Positions 18,225 to 29,255 are shown, counted from the first letter of the stretch. The stretch: 64,000 bases of DNA from Cronobacter turicensis z3032 (GCA_000027065.2 FN543093.2:2980074-3044073), one strand, 5' to 3'. Numbers and translations are program-made. The notes: generated from the sequence alone by a model not told the origin.

Positions 18225-18290
18225 AATAATCCAACAGGAATATGATACGAAAACTTTTTAGGTGTTTCATAATGCCTACAAAATGTAACA
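18225..18290 (-). promoter_or_regulatory. ompC promoter with OmpR-binding region
   Basis: On the minus strand a TTACATTTTGT element (about 18279-18289) and a TGAAACACC element (about 18262-18270) precede a stretch strongly like the E. coli ompC promoter (GTTTTCGTATCATATTCC, then GTTGGATTATTC). OmpR-phosphate binds such C-box repeats. The match is from memory of the E. coli sequence. Confidence 0.65.
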
Positions 18291-18456
18291 AAATATTAAT
18301 ACGGCGGAACTTTTTTTCGCACTAATCGCTAAATATATTCGCACTAATTATCAAGAAATGCCTAATAACCAATACAAATCAATAAGATAGCCATTAAGAT
18401 TATTTACCGCACTGAATGACAAAACCAAATAAGAAGAGTTCACTAGAATTACTCCC

Positions 18457-18551
18457 GCTATCATCATTAACTTTATTTATTACCGTCATTCAGATCTGAA
18501 TGTTCGTTTTACCCCTATTACCGCCGGATGCTCGCATCCGGCATTTTTTTT
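18457..18551 (+). ncRNA. micF: MicF antisense small RNA
   Basis: A sequence starting GCTATCATCATTAACTTTAT and ending in a GCCGGATGCTCGCATCCGGC hairpin plus eight Ts matches E. coli MicF almost throughout. It is divergent from ompC as expected. The 5' segment pairs with the ompF ribosome binding site and, with Hfq, blocks OmpF translation. About 95 nucleotides. Confidence 0.93.
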
Positions 18552-18947
18552 GCCCTGAGATTCAGGTTCAACTATTTTTGGGTAAATTCGCGTAAAGTTA
18601 ACGACTATTAAACAATCATATTGCTGCTATTTTGTTCGCCTGCGAATGAATTTTCACTAATAGCGCCCTGCTCCGCTTCTCATTCTCCTGCCCAACAGGC
18701 TCCCTGAGCCGTAGTTTCAGACCGTTCTCACCATCTGGTAAATCATACGTTTCGCTTTATACTTCATTGTTTGCGATACTGTTAAAAGAAGACAGCTGTC
18801 GCCTCCGACAGGCCCTGTGCTACGGGCGTCGCGCTCTGGTTCATCGCGACGTTGCAGGACAAGAAGGCAAAAAAATGGATAGCTGCCGCCGGCGCAGCAC
18901 GGTTCTTTATTCTTTACACGGCGCAGGCCGGTGGATTACGCACAATA
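18552..18947. other. Intergenic region between micF and rcsD
   Basis: A 396-bp stretch that must hold the rcsD promoter. A TATACT hexamer at 18758-18763 could be a -10 but has no good -35. Open frames here, including an in-frame 32-codon extension of rcsD starting at 18852, lack family support. Confidence 0.5.
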
Positions 18948-21620
18948 ATGAGTCAGCCAGACGCAATGATCCCCAATAAATTTTCCCTTATGCCGGGCAG
19001 TATTACCCGTTTCTTCTTATTACTGATTGTGGTGTTGCTGGTGACGATGGGCGTGATGGTCCAGAGCGCCGTTAACGCCTGGCTGAAAGACAAGAGCTAC
19101 CAGATAGTCGACATCTCCCACGCGCTGCATAAACGGATCGATACCTACCGTTACGCCACCTGGCAGATTTACGACAACATTGGCGCCAGCGCGGCGGGCC
19201 AGAATGGCGAAGGCTTACAGGAAACGCGCCTGCGTCAGGATGTCTATTATCTTGAAAAACCGCACCGCAAAACCGAAGCGCTGATTTTCGGCTCTCACGA
19301 CAGCTCGACGCTCGATATGACGCAGCGGATTTCGAGCTATCTGGATACCCTGTGGGGCGCTGAAGGCGCGCCATGGTCGATGTATTATCTGAACGGCCAG
19401 GATAACAGCATGATCCTGGTTTCGACGCTGCCGTTAAAAGATCTCTCGGCGGGCTTTAAAGAAAACTCCATTAACGCGATTGCCGATTCACGCCGCGCCG
19501 AGATGCTTCAGCAGGCCAACGCGCTGGATGAACGCGAAAGCTTCTCTCCGTTACGCAAACTCGCCTGGCAGAACGGCCACTATTTCACGCTGCGCACGAC
19601 CTTTAACCAGCCGGGTCATCTGGCAACCGTGGTGGCGTTCGACGTGCCGATTAACGATCTCATCCCGCCAGGCATGCCGCTTGAGAGTTTCCGCCTGGAG
19701 CCTGACAGCAGCCAGAACGCCCTGGCGGGTCAGAATAAAGAAGATCCGGACAGCGTCACCATTAATTTCAACAGCAATCGTATTGAGATCTCCTCGGCGC
19801 TGACCAGTACGCAGCTGCGCATCATCTGGGAAGTACCGTTCGGCGCGCTGCTGATGGAGACGCTGCAAAATATCCTGCTGCCGCTGCTGCTAAATATCGG
19901 CCTGCTGGCGCTGGCGCTGTTTGGCTATACCACCTTCCGCCACCAGCCGAGCCGTCCGGTAGAGACCGTCACCACCAGCGCGAATAATGCGGAGCTGCAA
20001 ATGCTGCGCGCGCTGAATGAAGAGATTTTAAGCGTGCTGCCGCTGGGGCTGCTGGTTCACGATCAGGAATCCAGCCGCACCATTATGAGCAATAAAATTG
20101 CCGACCACCTGCTGCCGCACCTGAATCTGCAAAACATTACCTCGATGGCGGATCAACATCAGGGCATTATTCAGGCGACGGTGAATAACGAGCTGTATGA
20201 GATCCGACTGTTCCGCAGCCAGGTAGTGCCGCGCACCCAGATTTTCATAATTCGCGATCAGGATCGTGAAATTCTGGTGAATAAAAAGCTCAAGCAGGCG
20301 CAGCGCCTGTACGAGAAAAACCAGCAGGGCCGCTCCGCGTTCATGCAGAATATTGGCGCGGCACTGAAAGAGCCGACCCAGCAGCTTGCGCAGCAGGCGG
20401 CGCTTATCGAGGCGCCGGAAAGCCAGGTGCTTGCCGAGCAGGCCGAGCGTATTGCGCGTCTGGTCGATGAAATTCAGCTGGTGAATCAGCTGGAGGCGGA
20501 TTTCTGGCGCCCGACGCCGACCGACTTCACCATTCAGGATCTTATCGATGAAGTGGTGCCGGAAGTGCTGCCGGTCATCAAGCGTAAGGGCCTGCAACTG
20601 CTCATCAACAACCAGCTCGCCGCCAACGAAGAACGCCACGGCGATCGCGAGGCGCTGCGCAAAGTGCTGTTGATGCTGCTGCACTACTCCGTCACCACGA
20701 CGCAGATTGGCAAAATTACGCTGGAGATTATGGCGGAAGAAGGCGCGCGTGAGCGTCTGCTGTTCCGCGTGCTGGATACCGGCGAGGGCATCAGCAACAG
20801 CGAAATCGACAACCTGCACTTCCCGTTCCTGAACGACACCTCGACCGATCAGTTCGGCAAAGCCAACGGTCTCACCTTCTATCTCTGCAACCAGCTGGCG
20901 CGCCGCCTCGGCGGTCATCTGAATATCAAAGCCCGCAAAGAGCTGGGCACGCGCTATTCGCTGCACGTGACGATGCCGGTGGAGCCGATGGAAACCGAAG
21001 AGAGCGACGAGCGCCTGCTGGATGACGTGATTGCGATGATCGATATTACGTCGAATGAAGTGCGTAATGTGGTGGTGCGCCAGCTTGAACAGTGGGGCGC
21101 GTCCTGCATCACGCCGGACGAAAGGTTATCAAGTCAAGAGTACGATATATTTTTAACGGATAATCCGTCTAATCTTACTGCCAACGGCCTGCTTTTAAGC
21201 GATGATGAGGCCGGCGTTCGACGCATCGGACCGGGACAGCTGCGCGTCAACTTTAATATTAGTCACGCCATGCAGGAAGCAGTGCTACAACTTATTGAAG
21301 AGCAACTGGCGCAGGAAGATATTCCTGAATCCCCAATGGGCGGCGATGAAAATGCGCAGCTCCATGCCAGTGGCTATTATGCGCTGTTCGTCGATACGGT
21401 ACCGGATGATGTTCAGAGATTGTATACTGAATCGTCCGCCGGTGATTTTGCTGCGCTGGCGCAGACAGCGCACCGCCTGAAGGGCGTGTTCGCTATGCTG
21501 AATCTGGTTCCCGGCAAACAGTTATGTGAAACACTGGAGCATCTTATTCGCGAGAAGGATGCCACAGCCATAGAAAAATATATCAGCGACATTGACGTTT
21601 ACGTCAAGAGCCTGCTGTAG
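18948..21620 (+). CDS. rcsD: Phosphotransfer intermediate protein RcsD
   Basis: An 890-residue inner-membrane protein, the same length as E. coli RcsD. An N-terminal transmembrane helix (around 20-40), a periplasmic region, and a second helix near residue 310 precede a degenerate histidine-kinase-like domain without phosphoacceptor His. The C-terminal HPt domain has H842 (AHRLKGVFA), which relays phosphate from RcsC to RcsB. ATG 18948 gives the conserved N terminus (FSLMPGSITRFF following) and is chosen over upstream in-frame ATGs. rcsB starts 16 bp after the stop. Confidence 0.95.
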   Translation: MSQPDAMIPNKFSLMPGSITRFFLLLIVVLLVTMGVMVQSAVNAWLKDKSYQIVDISHALHKRIDTYRYATWQIYDNIGASAAGQNGEGLQETRLRQDVYYLEKPHRKTEALIFGSHDSSTLDMTQRISSYLDTLWGAEGAPWSMYYLNGQDNSMILVSTLPLKDLSAGFKENSINAIADSRRAEMLQQANALDERESFSPLRKLAWQNGHYFTLRTTFNQPGHLATVVAFDVPINDLIPPGMPLESFRLEPDSSQNALAGQNKEDPDSVTINFNSNRIEISSALTSTQLRIIWEVPFGALLMETLQNILLPLLLNIGLLALALFGYTTFRHQPSRPVETVTTSANNAELQMLRALNEEILSVLPLGLLVHDQESSRTIMSNKIADHLLPHLNLQNITSMADQHQGIIQATVNNELYEIRLFRSQVVPRTQIFIIRDQDREILVNKKLKQAQRLYEKNQQGRSAFMQNIGAALKEPTQQLAQQAALIEAPESQVLAEQAERIARLVDEIQLVNQLEADFWRPTPTDFTIQDLIDEVVPEVLPVIKRKGLQLLINNQLAANEERHGDREALRKVLLMLLHYSVTTTQIGKITLEIMAEEGARERLLFRVLDTGEGISNSEIDNLHFPFLNDTSTDQFGKANGLTFYLCNQLARRLGGHLNIKARKELGTRYSLHVTMPVEPMETEESDERLLDDVIAMIDITSNEVRNVVVRQLEQWGASCITPDERLSSQEYDIFLTDNPSNLTANGLLLSDDEAGVRRIGPGQLRVNFNISHAMQEAVLQLIEEQLAQEDIPESPMGGDENAQLHASGYYALFVDTVPDDVQRLYTESSAGDFAALAQTAHRLKGVFAMLNLVPGKQLCETLEHLIREKDATAIEKYISDIDVYVKSLL

Positions 21621-21636
21621 CAAGGTAGCCTAATAC

Positions 21637-22287
21637 ATGAACAATATGAACGTAATTATTGCCGATGACCATCCGATTGTTCTGTTCGGCATTCGCAAAT
21701 CTCTTGAACAAATCGAGTGGGTGAATGTTGTCGGTGAGTTCGAAGATTCCACAGCATTAATTAACAATTTGCCGAAGTTAGACGCGCACGTCCTTATCAC
21801 CGACCTTTCCATGCCGGGCGATAAATACGGCGACGGCATTACGCTTATTAAATACATTAAGCGTCATTTCCCGACGATCTCTATTATCGTACTGACCATG
21901 AACAACAACCCGGCCATTCTGAGCGCCGTGTTGGATCTTGATATCGAAGGGATTGTTCTCAAGCAAGGCGCGCCGACCGACCTGCCGAAAGCGCTGGCGG
22001 CGCTGCAAAAAGGCAAGAAATTTACTCCGGAAAGCGTCTCCCGCCTGCTTGAGAAAATCAGCGCGGGCGGCTATGGCGATAAACGCCTGTCGCCGAAAGA
22101 GAGCGAAGTGCTGCGCCTGTTCGCAGAAGGTTTCCTGGTCACCGAAATCGCCAAGAAGCTGAACCGCAGCATTAAAACCATCAGTAGCCAGAAGAAATCG
22201 GCGATGATGAAACTCGGCGTGGATAACGATATCGCGCTGCTGAACTACCTCTCCTCCGTCAGCCTGACGCCGGCGGATAAAGAGTAA
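21637..22287 (+). CDS. rcsB: Rcs phosphorelay response regulator RcsB
   Basis: A 216-residue regulator. The receiver has D10-D11, phosphoacceptor D56 (LITDLSMPG) and a conserved Lys (VLKQG). A LuxR-type helix-turn-helix follows (LSPKESEVLRLFAEG). It is nearly identical in layout to E. coli RcsB. It controls colanic acid capsule, motility, rprA and many envelope genes, alone or with RcsA, BglJ and others. It is co-transcribed with rcsD and convergent with rcsC. Confidence 0.97.
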   Translation: MNNMNVIIADDHPIVLFGIRKSLEQIEWVNVVGEFEDSTALINNLPKLDAHVLITDLSMPGDKYGDGITLIKYIKRHFPTISIIVLTMNNNPAILSAVLDLDIEGIVLKQGAPTDLPKALAALQKGKKFTPESVSRLLEKISAGGYGDKRLSPKESEVLRLFAEGFLVTEIAKKLNRSIKTISSQKKSAMMKLGVDNDIALLNYLSSVSLTPADKE

Positions 22288-22465
22288 CGCCTGCTGTCCC
22301 TGCCCGCCGGGCAGGGACATATCCTCTTCTCCCGCCCTGCGTTTCCCGCCGCACACGCCTTAAACAGATTAATAACCCTGAGGGTTCACGCGTGCGCGTC
22401 GCTAAACGTTCCGTTCAGACTCGTAACGTATCGCGCACCGCCGTCCGTGACGATGCGCGGCGCGA

Positions 22466-25315
22466 TTAGCTGCGCGACTTGCGAACGCGGTCGGCATACA
22501 CCGCCAGCGTCTGTTTCAGTACGTCCAGCGTCACCGGTTTAGAAAGACAGCTGTCCATTCCGGATTCCAGGCAGCGCTGTTTCTCTTCCGCGAGCGCGTT
22601 GGCGGTCACACCCACCACCGGCAGCGTCATGCCCAGCTCACGTATACGCTGCGTCAGGCGGTAACCGTCCATGTTCGGCATGTTGACGTCGCTTAAGACG
22701 ATATCGATATGGTTTTTGCTGAGCACATTGAGCGCGTCCACGCCGTCATTGGCGGTACGGCACTGATAGCCCAGCGTACCGAGCTGATCGGCAAGCAGCC
22801 GGCGGTTAATCGGGTGGTCATCCACCACCAGAATCATCATATCTTCGTTCTGCTCGGCGCTGGCGGAAGCGGCAGGCAGCACAGGCTGGCTACCCGGCAC
22901 CTCGACATTAATGCTGTAAATGCGGCCCAGCAGAGTCAGAAGCTCATGCGGCGCCGCGACGCTGTGCATCCAGACGCCAGGACTGCGCTCTACCGGCATC
23001 CCGATATGACGACGGCAGAAGAAAATAACCGCCCTACCCGGCCACGCCACGCAGTTTTCATCGTCGGTGATGAGGATATCGTCTTTATCCGGCGTTTCGC
23101 CGTGGTGATTCTGCACCTGAATATTGTTACGCGAGAGCAGCCCTTGCAGATATTCGCACAGCGATGCGTTGCGCACCGCGAGCCAGCAGCGTTTATGAGA
23201 GAGCCCGTCGACATTTGCCTTCGGCGGCAGCTGCGCCTGCCACAGCGGAATGCGGATCGTAAACTGGCTGCCCATGCCCGTCTCGGTATCAACCGAGATA
23301 TCGCCGTCCATCATGTTGATAAGTTTTTCGCAAATAGCGAGCCCAAGCCCGGTACCCTGGAAGTTACGCTGCACGCCAGTACCCACCTGGAAGAACGGAT
23401 CGAACAGCCGCACCACTTCCTTCGCCGGGATCCCGACGCCGGTATCACGCACGCGGAAGCAGAGATAGTCGCCCTGGGTGCCGACATGCAGAATAATGCA
23501 GCCGATATCCGTGAATTTAATGGCGTTGCTCAACAGGTTGGAGATCACCTGTTGCAGACGCATCGGGTCGCCCAGCAGCGTCATCGGCACGTCAGGCTCG
23601 ATAAAGCAGTACAGGCCGAGTTGTTTACGCACCACCAGCGGCTGATAGTTAGCGGTGATATGGCTCATCAGTTCACGCGGGGAAAACTCGCGCGGCTCGA
23701 TCTTGAGCTGTTCCGATTCGATTTTCGAGAAATCGAGAATATCGCTGATGATTTTCAGCAGCAGGCTGGAGGAGTTGTGCATCGCGGTGACGAGGCGATC
23801 CACGCCTTTCGGCAGCTCCTGCGTTTGTAGCAGATCCAGGTTACCGATTATTCCGTAGAGCGGCGTGCGCAGTTCATGGCTGACTGTCGCAAGGAACATC
23901 GATTTCGACTGGCTCGCCTGCTCGGCCGCCTGGGCCATCTCCTGCAGCGACTCTTCCATTTTGACGCGCGCCGAGACATCCACCAGCACGCAGATCGCCA
24001 CGTTTTCATTGCGATAGCGCGAATGCACGAAACTGATTTGCAGGTTGGTGTTGTTGCTGGTGAGTACGTCGACGAAATTCACCTGTTGTCCGCAGATGAT
24101 TTGCGTCAGCCGCTGGCGGTCTTCATGCGTCAGCATGTTCAGGTAGTTATGCGCCAGCTCGTTGGAGATAATATTGGTCCCGTCCTGGGTGCGCAGAATA
24201 CAGATACCCACCGGCGCCGAGGCGACGATTTTACGGTTGAACTGCTCGTGCTCTTCCAGGCGCTGGGCGTCGTTTTCCGCCGGAATAAAAATGCGTCGCT
24301 CATACATGCGCGCCAGCGTAAACAGCACGATCCCCACCAGCACATTCAGCAGCACGGCGTTGAGGATAAGCATCCGGATGCGCTCCAGCACCAGATCAAC
24401 CGGAACGGAATAGACAATGCTTAATGACGATGGCGGCAGGCTCTTTTTCAGGATCAGTTGCTTAAAGCCAGACGTATAGCCAAACCATGCGCGCTCCTGC
24501 TCCCACTCGCCGTTGCGCTCAAGGCGCGTTTCCGAACCGGTGAGTGAAAACAGCGGACGGTCGTTTTCATCGAGGATCGTCACGCCCATCGGCATGCTGC
24601 CGGGCGTAAAGAAGTTTTCAATGCGGATGGTCTGCTCAATACCCAACAGCCCCTGCAGGCGGTTCGCCAGATAGACCGGCGTCAGGGAGTAGAAGTTGCC
24701 GATGCCCGGACGCGGGCCAGGCGATACCCAGAACAGGCTGTTGCCGCGCTCATCCTGCGGCGCGTTGCGATACTTAATGATGCGCTCATGCAGCGCCTGG
24801 AGGGTTTTGTCGCGCTCAAGCGGGATCTCCCGCAGGCCGAAATCCGCCATACAGAGGTTATCGGAGCCTATCAGAAACACGCGGTTTAAATCGTAGGCGG
24901 CGGAGAAATTATCGTGCCAGTAGCGTAAAAACCAGGAGAGCGACTGCAACGAACCGCGCCAGCTGGTGCCGAGCGTATTACAGTCAGAATCGGAAAACAG
25001 CGGCACAAACGACGGCGCGGTCAGCGCATCGTTTTGCGCGCGCCCGCTTTTCATCAGCGCGTCGATATTCTCCAGCCGGTTTTCAGCCACATACTTCAGC
25101 TCTTTCATGACGTCAGAAGTGCGCTGAATATAACGCTGCGCCTGATCGTAACTCAGGTTAAATTCCTGACGAATTTCCGACTCTTTCACATGCAGCGCGC
25201 TTACGATGTAAAACACCGAAAACAGGGCGATAAGCAGCCAGAGCAGCAGCGCCAGCGCCCGGAAAAGATAGCGAGACACTTTAAGCGTCGAGCGAAAAGA
25301 GACGAAGTATTTCAA
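22466..25315 (-). CDS. rcsC: Hybrid sensor histidine kinase RcsC
   Basis: A 949-residue hybrid kinase, equal to the E. coli length when started at TTG 25315 (LKYFVSFRSTLK); upstream in-frame codons to 25441 have no family support. Two membrane helices flank a periplasmic domain (about 45-310). A PAS-like region, a dimerisation helix with the phosphoacceptor His (TVSHELRTP, near 479), ATPase N and G boxes (NLLSNAIKF, GTGLGLAI) and a C-terminal receiver (VLSDVNMPNMDG, phosphoacceptor near 875) follow. Phosphate passes to RcsD H842, then RcsB D56. The TTG start and weak ribosome binding site suggest low expression. Confidence 0.94.
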   Translation of the reverse strand: MKYFVSFRSTLKVSRYLFRALALLLWLLIALFSVFYIVSALHVKESEIRQEFNLSYDQAQRYIQRTSDVMKELKYVAENRLENIDALMKSGRAQNDALTAPSFVPLFSDSDCNTLGTSWRGSLQSLSWFLRYWHDNFSAAYDLNRVFLIGSDNLCMADFGLREIPLERDKTLQALHERIIKYRNAPQDERGNSLFWVSPGPRPGIGNFYSLTPVYLANRLQGLLGIEQTIRIENFFTPGSMPMGVTILDENDRPLFSLTGSETRLERNGEWEQERAWFGYTSGFKQLILKKSLPPSSLSIVYSVPVDLVLERIRMLILNAVLLNVLVGIVLFTLARMYERRIFIPAENDAQRLEEHEQFNRKIVASAPVGICILRTQDGTNIISNELAHNYLNMLTHEDRQRLTQIICGQQVNFVDVLTSNNTNLQISFVHSRYRNENVAICVLVDVSARVKMEESLQEMAQAAEQASQSKSMFLATVSHELRTPLYGIIGNLDLLQTQELPKGVDRLVTAMHNSSSLLLKIISDILDFSKIESEQLKIEPREFSPRELMSHITANYQPLVVRKQLGLYCFIEPDVPMTLLGDPMRLQQVISNLLSNAIKFTDIGCIILHVGTQGDYLCFRVRDTGVGIPAKEVVRLFDPFFQVGTGVQRNFQGTGLGLAICEKLINMMDGDISVDTETGMGSQFTIRIPLWQAQLPPKANVDGLSHKRCWLAVRNASLCEYLQGLLSRNNIQVQNHHGETPDKDDILITDDENCVAWPGRAVIFFCRRHIGMPVERSPGVWMHSVAAPHELLTLLGRIYSINVEVPGSQPVLPAASASAEQNEDMMILVVDDHPINRRLLADQLGTLGYQCRTANDGVDALNVLSKNHIDIVLSDVNMPNMDGYRLTQRIRELGMTLPVVGVTANALAEEKQRCLESGMDSCLSKPVTLDVLKQTLAVYADRVRKSRS

Positions 25316-25440
25316 AGGGGCACCAGCTAGCCGTGAGGTATGAAAAAGGAATGCCGTTAAGGTAGCCGCAAAACCCTTGTGCCGCAACGGCAACGCGATT
25401 ATCCGGCGATATTCAGAGCAGCCTGGCGCACCGGGCGCCA

Positions 25441-25472
25441 AAAAAGAAAGGGCCGGTTAAACCGGCCCTTTC
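25441..25472 (-). terminator. Intrinsic terminator of gyrA
   Basis: A near-perfect inverted repeat (stem 25448-25457/25463-25472) with an A-rich left flank at 25441-25446 gives a strong hairpin plus T-run on the minus strand, 37 bp after the gyrA stop. Confidence 0.85.
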
Positions 25473-25509
25473 AGATGACAAAACGCGAAGTGCGTAAGTC
25501 GCGTGACGA

Positions 25510-28146
25510 TTACTCGTCGGCGTCGTCCGCCGCGTCGTCGTCAACGTCGGTTTCCGGCGCGATTTCATCGTCGCCTTCCGCCACGCTGCCGTCGATAGAG
25601 TCGAGCTCTTCGTCATCTACCGGTTCGGCGACACGTTGCAGACCCACCACGTTTTCATCTTCCGCGGTGCGGATGAGGATAACGCCCTGGGTGTTACGGC
25701 CCACCACGCTGATTTCCGATACGCGCGTACGCACCAGGGTGCCGGCATCGGTGATCATCATGATCTGGTCTGCGTCATCGACCTGCACCGCGCCGACGAC
25801 CGGCCCGTTGCGATCGGTCACCTTGATGGAGATAACCCCTTTCGTCGCGCGCGACTTGGTCGGGTACTCTTCCACCGCGGTACGCTTGCCGTAACCGTTC
25901 TGGGTGGCGGTCAGGATAGCGCCTTCGCCGCGCGGTACGATAAGCGACACAACGCTGTCGCCCTCGCCGAGGCGAATACCGCGCACGCCAGTGGCGGTAC
26001 GACCCATCGGACGCACCGCGTCTTCTTTGAAGCGCACCACTTTGCCCTGCGCGGAGAACAGCATCACTTCGTCTTTACCTGCGGTCAGGTCGACGCCGAT
26101 CAGCTCATCGCCCTCGTTCAGGTTCACCGCGATGATACCGGCGGTACGCGGACGGCTGAACTCGGTCAGCGCCGTTTTCTTCACGGTGCCGCTCGCGGTC
26201 GCCATAAAGACGTTAACGCCTTCTTCATACTCGCGTACCGGCAGAATCGCGGTGATACGCTCGTTCGCTTCCAGCGGCAGCAGGTTGACGATAGGACGTC
26301 CGCGGGCGCCGCGGCTCGCTTCCGGCAACTGGTAGACTTTCATCCAGTAGAGACGTCCACGGCTTGAGAAGCAGAGGATCGTATCGTGGGTGTTGGCCAC
26401 CAGCAGGCGGTCGATAAAGTCTTCTTCTTTAATACGCGCGGCGGATTTGCCTTTACCGCCGCGGCGCTGCGCTTCGTAATCCGTCAGCGGCTGATACTTC
26501 ACATAGCCCTGGTGAGACAGGGTGACCACCACATCTTCCTGGTTGATCAGATCTTCGATGTTGATATCGGCGCTGTTGGCGGTGATTTCGGTGCGGCGCT
26601 CATCGCCGAACTGATCGCGGATCAGCTCCAGCTCTTCGCGGATTACTTCCATCAGGCGGTCGGCGCTGCCGAGGATATGCAGCAGCTCAGCGATCTGCTC
26701 CAGCAGCTCTTTATACTCGTCGAGCAGTTTTTCATGCTCAAGGCCGGTGAGTTTCTGCAGACGCAGATCGAGGATCGCCTGTGCCTGCTGCTCGGTCAGC
26801 CAGTATTTGCCATCGCGAATACCGAACTCCGGCTCCAGCCATTCCGGACGCGCGGCGTCGTCGCCGGCGCGCTCCAGCATCGCGGAAACGGTGCCCAGCT
26901 CCCACGCCTGGGCGATGAGGCCCGCTTTCGCTTCGGACGGGTTCGGCGCGCGGCGAATCAGCTCAATAATCGGGTCGATGTTGGCCAGCGCAATCGCCAG
27001 ACCTTCTAAGATATGCGCACGCTCGCGGGCTTTGCGCAGTTCAAAGATGGTGCGGCGGGTCACGACTTCACGACGGTGGCGAACGAACGCCGCCAGAATC
27101 TCTTTCAGCGCCATGATCTTCGGCTGACCGTGGTGCAGCGCGACCATGTTGATACCGAAAGACACCTGAAGCTGCGTCTGGGAATAGAGATTATTGAGCA
27201 CCACTTCGCCGACGGCGTCGCGTTTGATCTCAATGACGATGCGCATACCGTCTTTGTCAGACTCGTCGCGCAGCGCGCTGATGCCTTCGACGCGTTTGTC
27301 TTTCACCAGCTCGGCGATTTTCTCGATCAGGCGCGCTTTGTTCACCTGATACGGAATTTCGTGCACGATAATGGTTTCGCGGCCGTTTTTCGGATCGACT
27401 TCCACTTCCGCGCGCGCGCGAATGTAGATTTTGCCGCGCCCGGTGCGATACGCCTCTTCAATGCCGCGACGGCCGTTGATAATGGCGGACGTCGGGAAAT
27501 CCGGGCCAGGAATGTGCTCCATCAGCCCTTCGATGCTGATATCTTCATCATCGATATACGCGAGGCAGCCGTTAATCACTTCCGTCAGGTTATGCGGCGG
27601 AATGTTCGTCGCCATCCCGACGGCGATACCGGATGAACCGTTTACCAGCAGGTTCGGGATTTTGGTCGGCATGACGTCAGGGATTTTTTCCGTGCCGTCA
27701 TAGTTGTCTACAAAATCAACGGTTTCTTTGTCGAGGTCGGCCATCAGTTCATGGGCGATCTTCGCCAGACGGATTTCCGTATAACGCATCGCCGCGGCGG
27801 AGTCGCCGTCGATAGAACCGAAGTTGCCCTGACCATCCACCAGCGTATAACGCAGCGAGAACGGCTGAGCCATACGTACAATGGTATCGTAAACGGCGGA
27901 ATCACCGTGGGGATGGTATTTACCGATTACGTCACCAACGACACGGGCGGATTTTTTGTAGGCTTTATTCCAGTCATTGCCCAACACGTTCATGGCGTAA
28001 AGTACGCGACGGTGTACCGGCTTGAGGCCATCTCGGACATCCGGAAGCGCGCGGCCGACAATAACCGACATCGCGTAATCCAGATAGGAGTTCTTTAACT
28101 CTTCCTCAATGTTGACCGGTGTAATTTCTCTGGCAAGGTCGCTCAT
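25510..28146 (-). CDS. gyrA: DNA gyrase subunit A
   Basis: An 878-residue type II topoisomerase subunit. The catalytic tyrosine is Y122 ([10 protein letters not shown]). The quinolone-resistance region has S83 and D87 ([10 protein letters not shown]), the susceptible wild-type residues. The C-terminal half forms the DNA-wrapping beta-pinwheel with the GyrA box QRRGGKG near residue 560, ending in a strongly acidic tail (final 30 residues mostly Asp, Glu and Ala). GyrA with GyrB introduces negative supercoils. It is divergent from ubiG as in E. coli. Confidence 0.97.
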   Translation of the reverse strand: MSDLAREITPVNIEEELKNSYLDYAMSVIVGRALPDVRDGLKPVHRRVLYAMNVLGNDWNKAYKKSARVVGDVIGKYHPHGDSAVYDTIVRMAQPFSLRYTLVDGQGNFGSIDGDSAAAMRYTEIRLAKIAHELMADLDKETVDFVDNYDGTEKIPDVMPTKIPNLLVNGSSGIAVGMATNIPPHNLTEVINGCLAYIDDEDISIEGLMEHIPGPDFPTSAIINGRRGIEEAYRTGRGKIYIRARAEVEVDPKNGRETIIVHEIPYQVNKARLIEKIAELVKDKRVEGISALRDESDKDGMRIVIEIKRDAVGEVVLNNLYSQTQLQVSFGINMVALHHGQPKIMALKEILAAFVRHRREVVTRRTIFELRKARERAHILEGLAIALANIDPIIELIRRAPNPSEAKAGLIAQAWELGTVSAMLERAGDDAARPEWLEPEFGIRDGKYWLTEQQAQAILDLRLQKLTGLEHEKLLDEYKELLEQIAELLHILGSADRLMEVIREELELIRDQFGDERRTEITANSADINIEDLINQEDVVVTLSHQGYVKYQPLTDYEAQRRGGKGKSAARIKEEDFIDRLLVANTHDTILCFSSRGRLYWMKVYQLPEASRGARGRPIVNLLPLEANERITAILPVREYEEGVNVFMATASGTVKKTALTEFSRPRTAGIIAVNLNEGDELIGVDLTAGKDEVMLFSAQGKVVRFKEDAVRPMGRTATGVRGIRLGEGDSVVSLIVPRGEGAILTATQNGYGKRTAVEEYPTKSRATKGVISIKVTDRNGPVVGAVQVDDADQIMMITDAGTLVRTRVSEISVVGRNTQGVILIRTAEDENVVGLQRVAEPVDDEELDSIDGSVAEGDDEIAPETDVDDDAADDADE

Positions 28147-28305
28147 CTGACCGTTATCCCTCTACTGTGTCCCGGATTCAAAGGTCGCAAATTATAACAC
28201 AGCCGCGGCCTGTTCGGTAAACCGAATAGCCCCGTCAGGCCGCTTTATTCCCCACTAACGCCTGTTATACTCGACGCTCTTGCGAAGAAAGGAGTAGAGG
28301 CGTCC

Positions 28306-29037
28306 ATGAATGCTGAAAAACCGCCAGTTGCGCACAACGTAGACTTAGAAGAAATCGCCAAATTTGAAGCTGTCGCTTCGCGCTGGTGGGACACTGAAGG
28401 GGAGTTTAAACCGCTGCATCGCATTAACCCGCTGCGTCTGGGCTATATCGCCGAACGCGCCGGCGGTCTGTTCGGGAAAAAGGTGCTGGATGTCGGCTGC
28501 GGCGGCGGCATTCTCTCAGAAAGCATGGCCCGCGAAGGGGCGAACGTCACGGGGCTCGATATGGGCGCGGAGCCGCTGGCGGTGGCGCGCTTGCACGCGC
28601 TGGAAAGCGGCGTCGAGCTTAACTATGTCCAGCAGACGGTAGAAGAACACGCGGCGCAGAATGCGGGCGCCTATGATGTAGTGACCTGCATGGAGATGCT
28701 CGAACATGTGCCGGACCCGCGCTCGGTGGTGCAGGCCTGTGCACAACTCGTGAAGCCCGGCGGCCACGTCTTTTTCTCCACGCTGAACCGCAACGCCAAA
28801 TCCTGGCTGATGGCGGTGGTCGGCGCGGAATATGTGCTGCGCATGGTGCCCAAAGGCACGCACGACGCCAAAAAGTTTATCCGCCCTTCCGAACTGCTGG
28901 GCTGGGTGGATGAAACGCCGCTGGAAGAACGTCATATCATCGGTCTGCATTACAACCCGCTCACCAACCGCTTTAAGCTCGCGCCGAGTGTTGATGTTAA
29001 CTATATGTTGCATACACAGGCTAAAAAACCGTCCTGA
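28306..29037 (+). CDS. ubiG: Ubiquinone biosynthesis O-methyltransferase UbiG
   Basis: A 243-residue SAM-dependent methyltransferase that carries out both O-methylation steps of ubiquinone synthesis. The SAM-binding glycine-rich motif is at residues 60-69 ([10 protein letters not shown]), with [10 protein letters not shown] and [15 protein letters not shown] as later motifs. It starts [21 protein letters not shown], with an AGGAG site. Monocistronic; yfaL, which follows ubiG in E. coli K-12, is absent and nrdA comes next. Confidence 0.95.
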   Translation: MNAEKPPVAHNVDLEEIAKFEAVASRWWDTEGEFKPLHRINPLRLGYIAERAGGLFGKKVLDVGCGGGILSESMAREGANVTGLDMGAEPLAVARLHALESGVELNYVQQTVEEHAAQNAGAYDVVTCMEMLEHVPDPRSVVQACAQLVKPGGHVFFSTLNRNAKSWLMAVVGAEYVLRMVPKGTHDAKKFIRPSELLGWVDETPLEERHIIGLHYNPLTNRFKLAPSVDVNYMLHTQAKKPS

Positions 29038-29225
29038 TAGACGCTTTTCGTATTAAAAATTGCGCGACGTTCTGTTGCGCAATTTCTTTCCTGACCAGGA
29101 AATCAGCGTTCGATCAAAAATTCATTTTTTTTCCTGCCGCCTTGACAAGGCCTCAAGCCCTTATGACATGAGGACTTACTTAATTTCGAGATTTTGCAAC
29201 CGCAAATTAACACCGAAATCAAGCC

Positions 29226-29253
29226 TTGTTCTCAAAAGAATCCGGACTAGAAT
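29226..29253 (+). promoter_or_regulatory. Candidate sigma-70 promoter of nrdAB
   Basis: TTGTTC at 29226-29231 and TAGAAT at 29248-29253 are separated by 16 bp, about 127 bp before the nrdA ATG. The placement upstream of the NrdR and DnaA boxes agrees with the known E. coli layout. Confidence 0.5.
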
Positions 29254-29255
29254 AC

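Noticed and set aside
18767..18979. 70-codon plus-strand frame before rcsD
   Set aside because: It overlaps the true rcsD start in another frame and has an unnatural Arg/Cys-rich composition.
20028..20966. A 312-codon open frame antisense to rcsD
   Set aside because: Shadow of rcsD codon bias, without start signals or family resemblance.
22295..22319. Hairpin TGTCCCTGCCC/GGGCAGGGACA after rcsB as an intrinsic terminator
   Set aside because: The stem is strong but no T-run follows, so a terminator cannot be claimed; it may only be a 3'-end stabilising structure.
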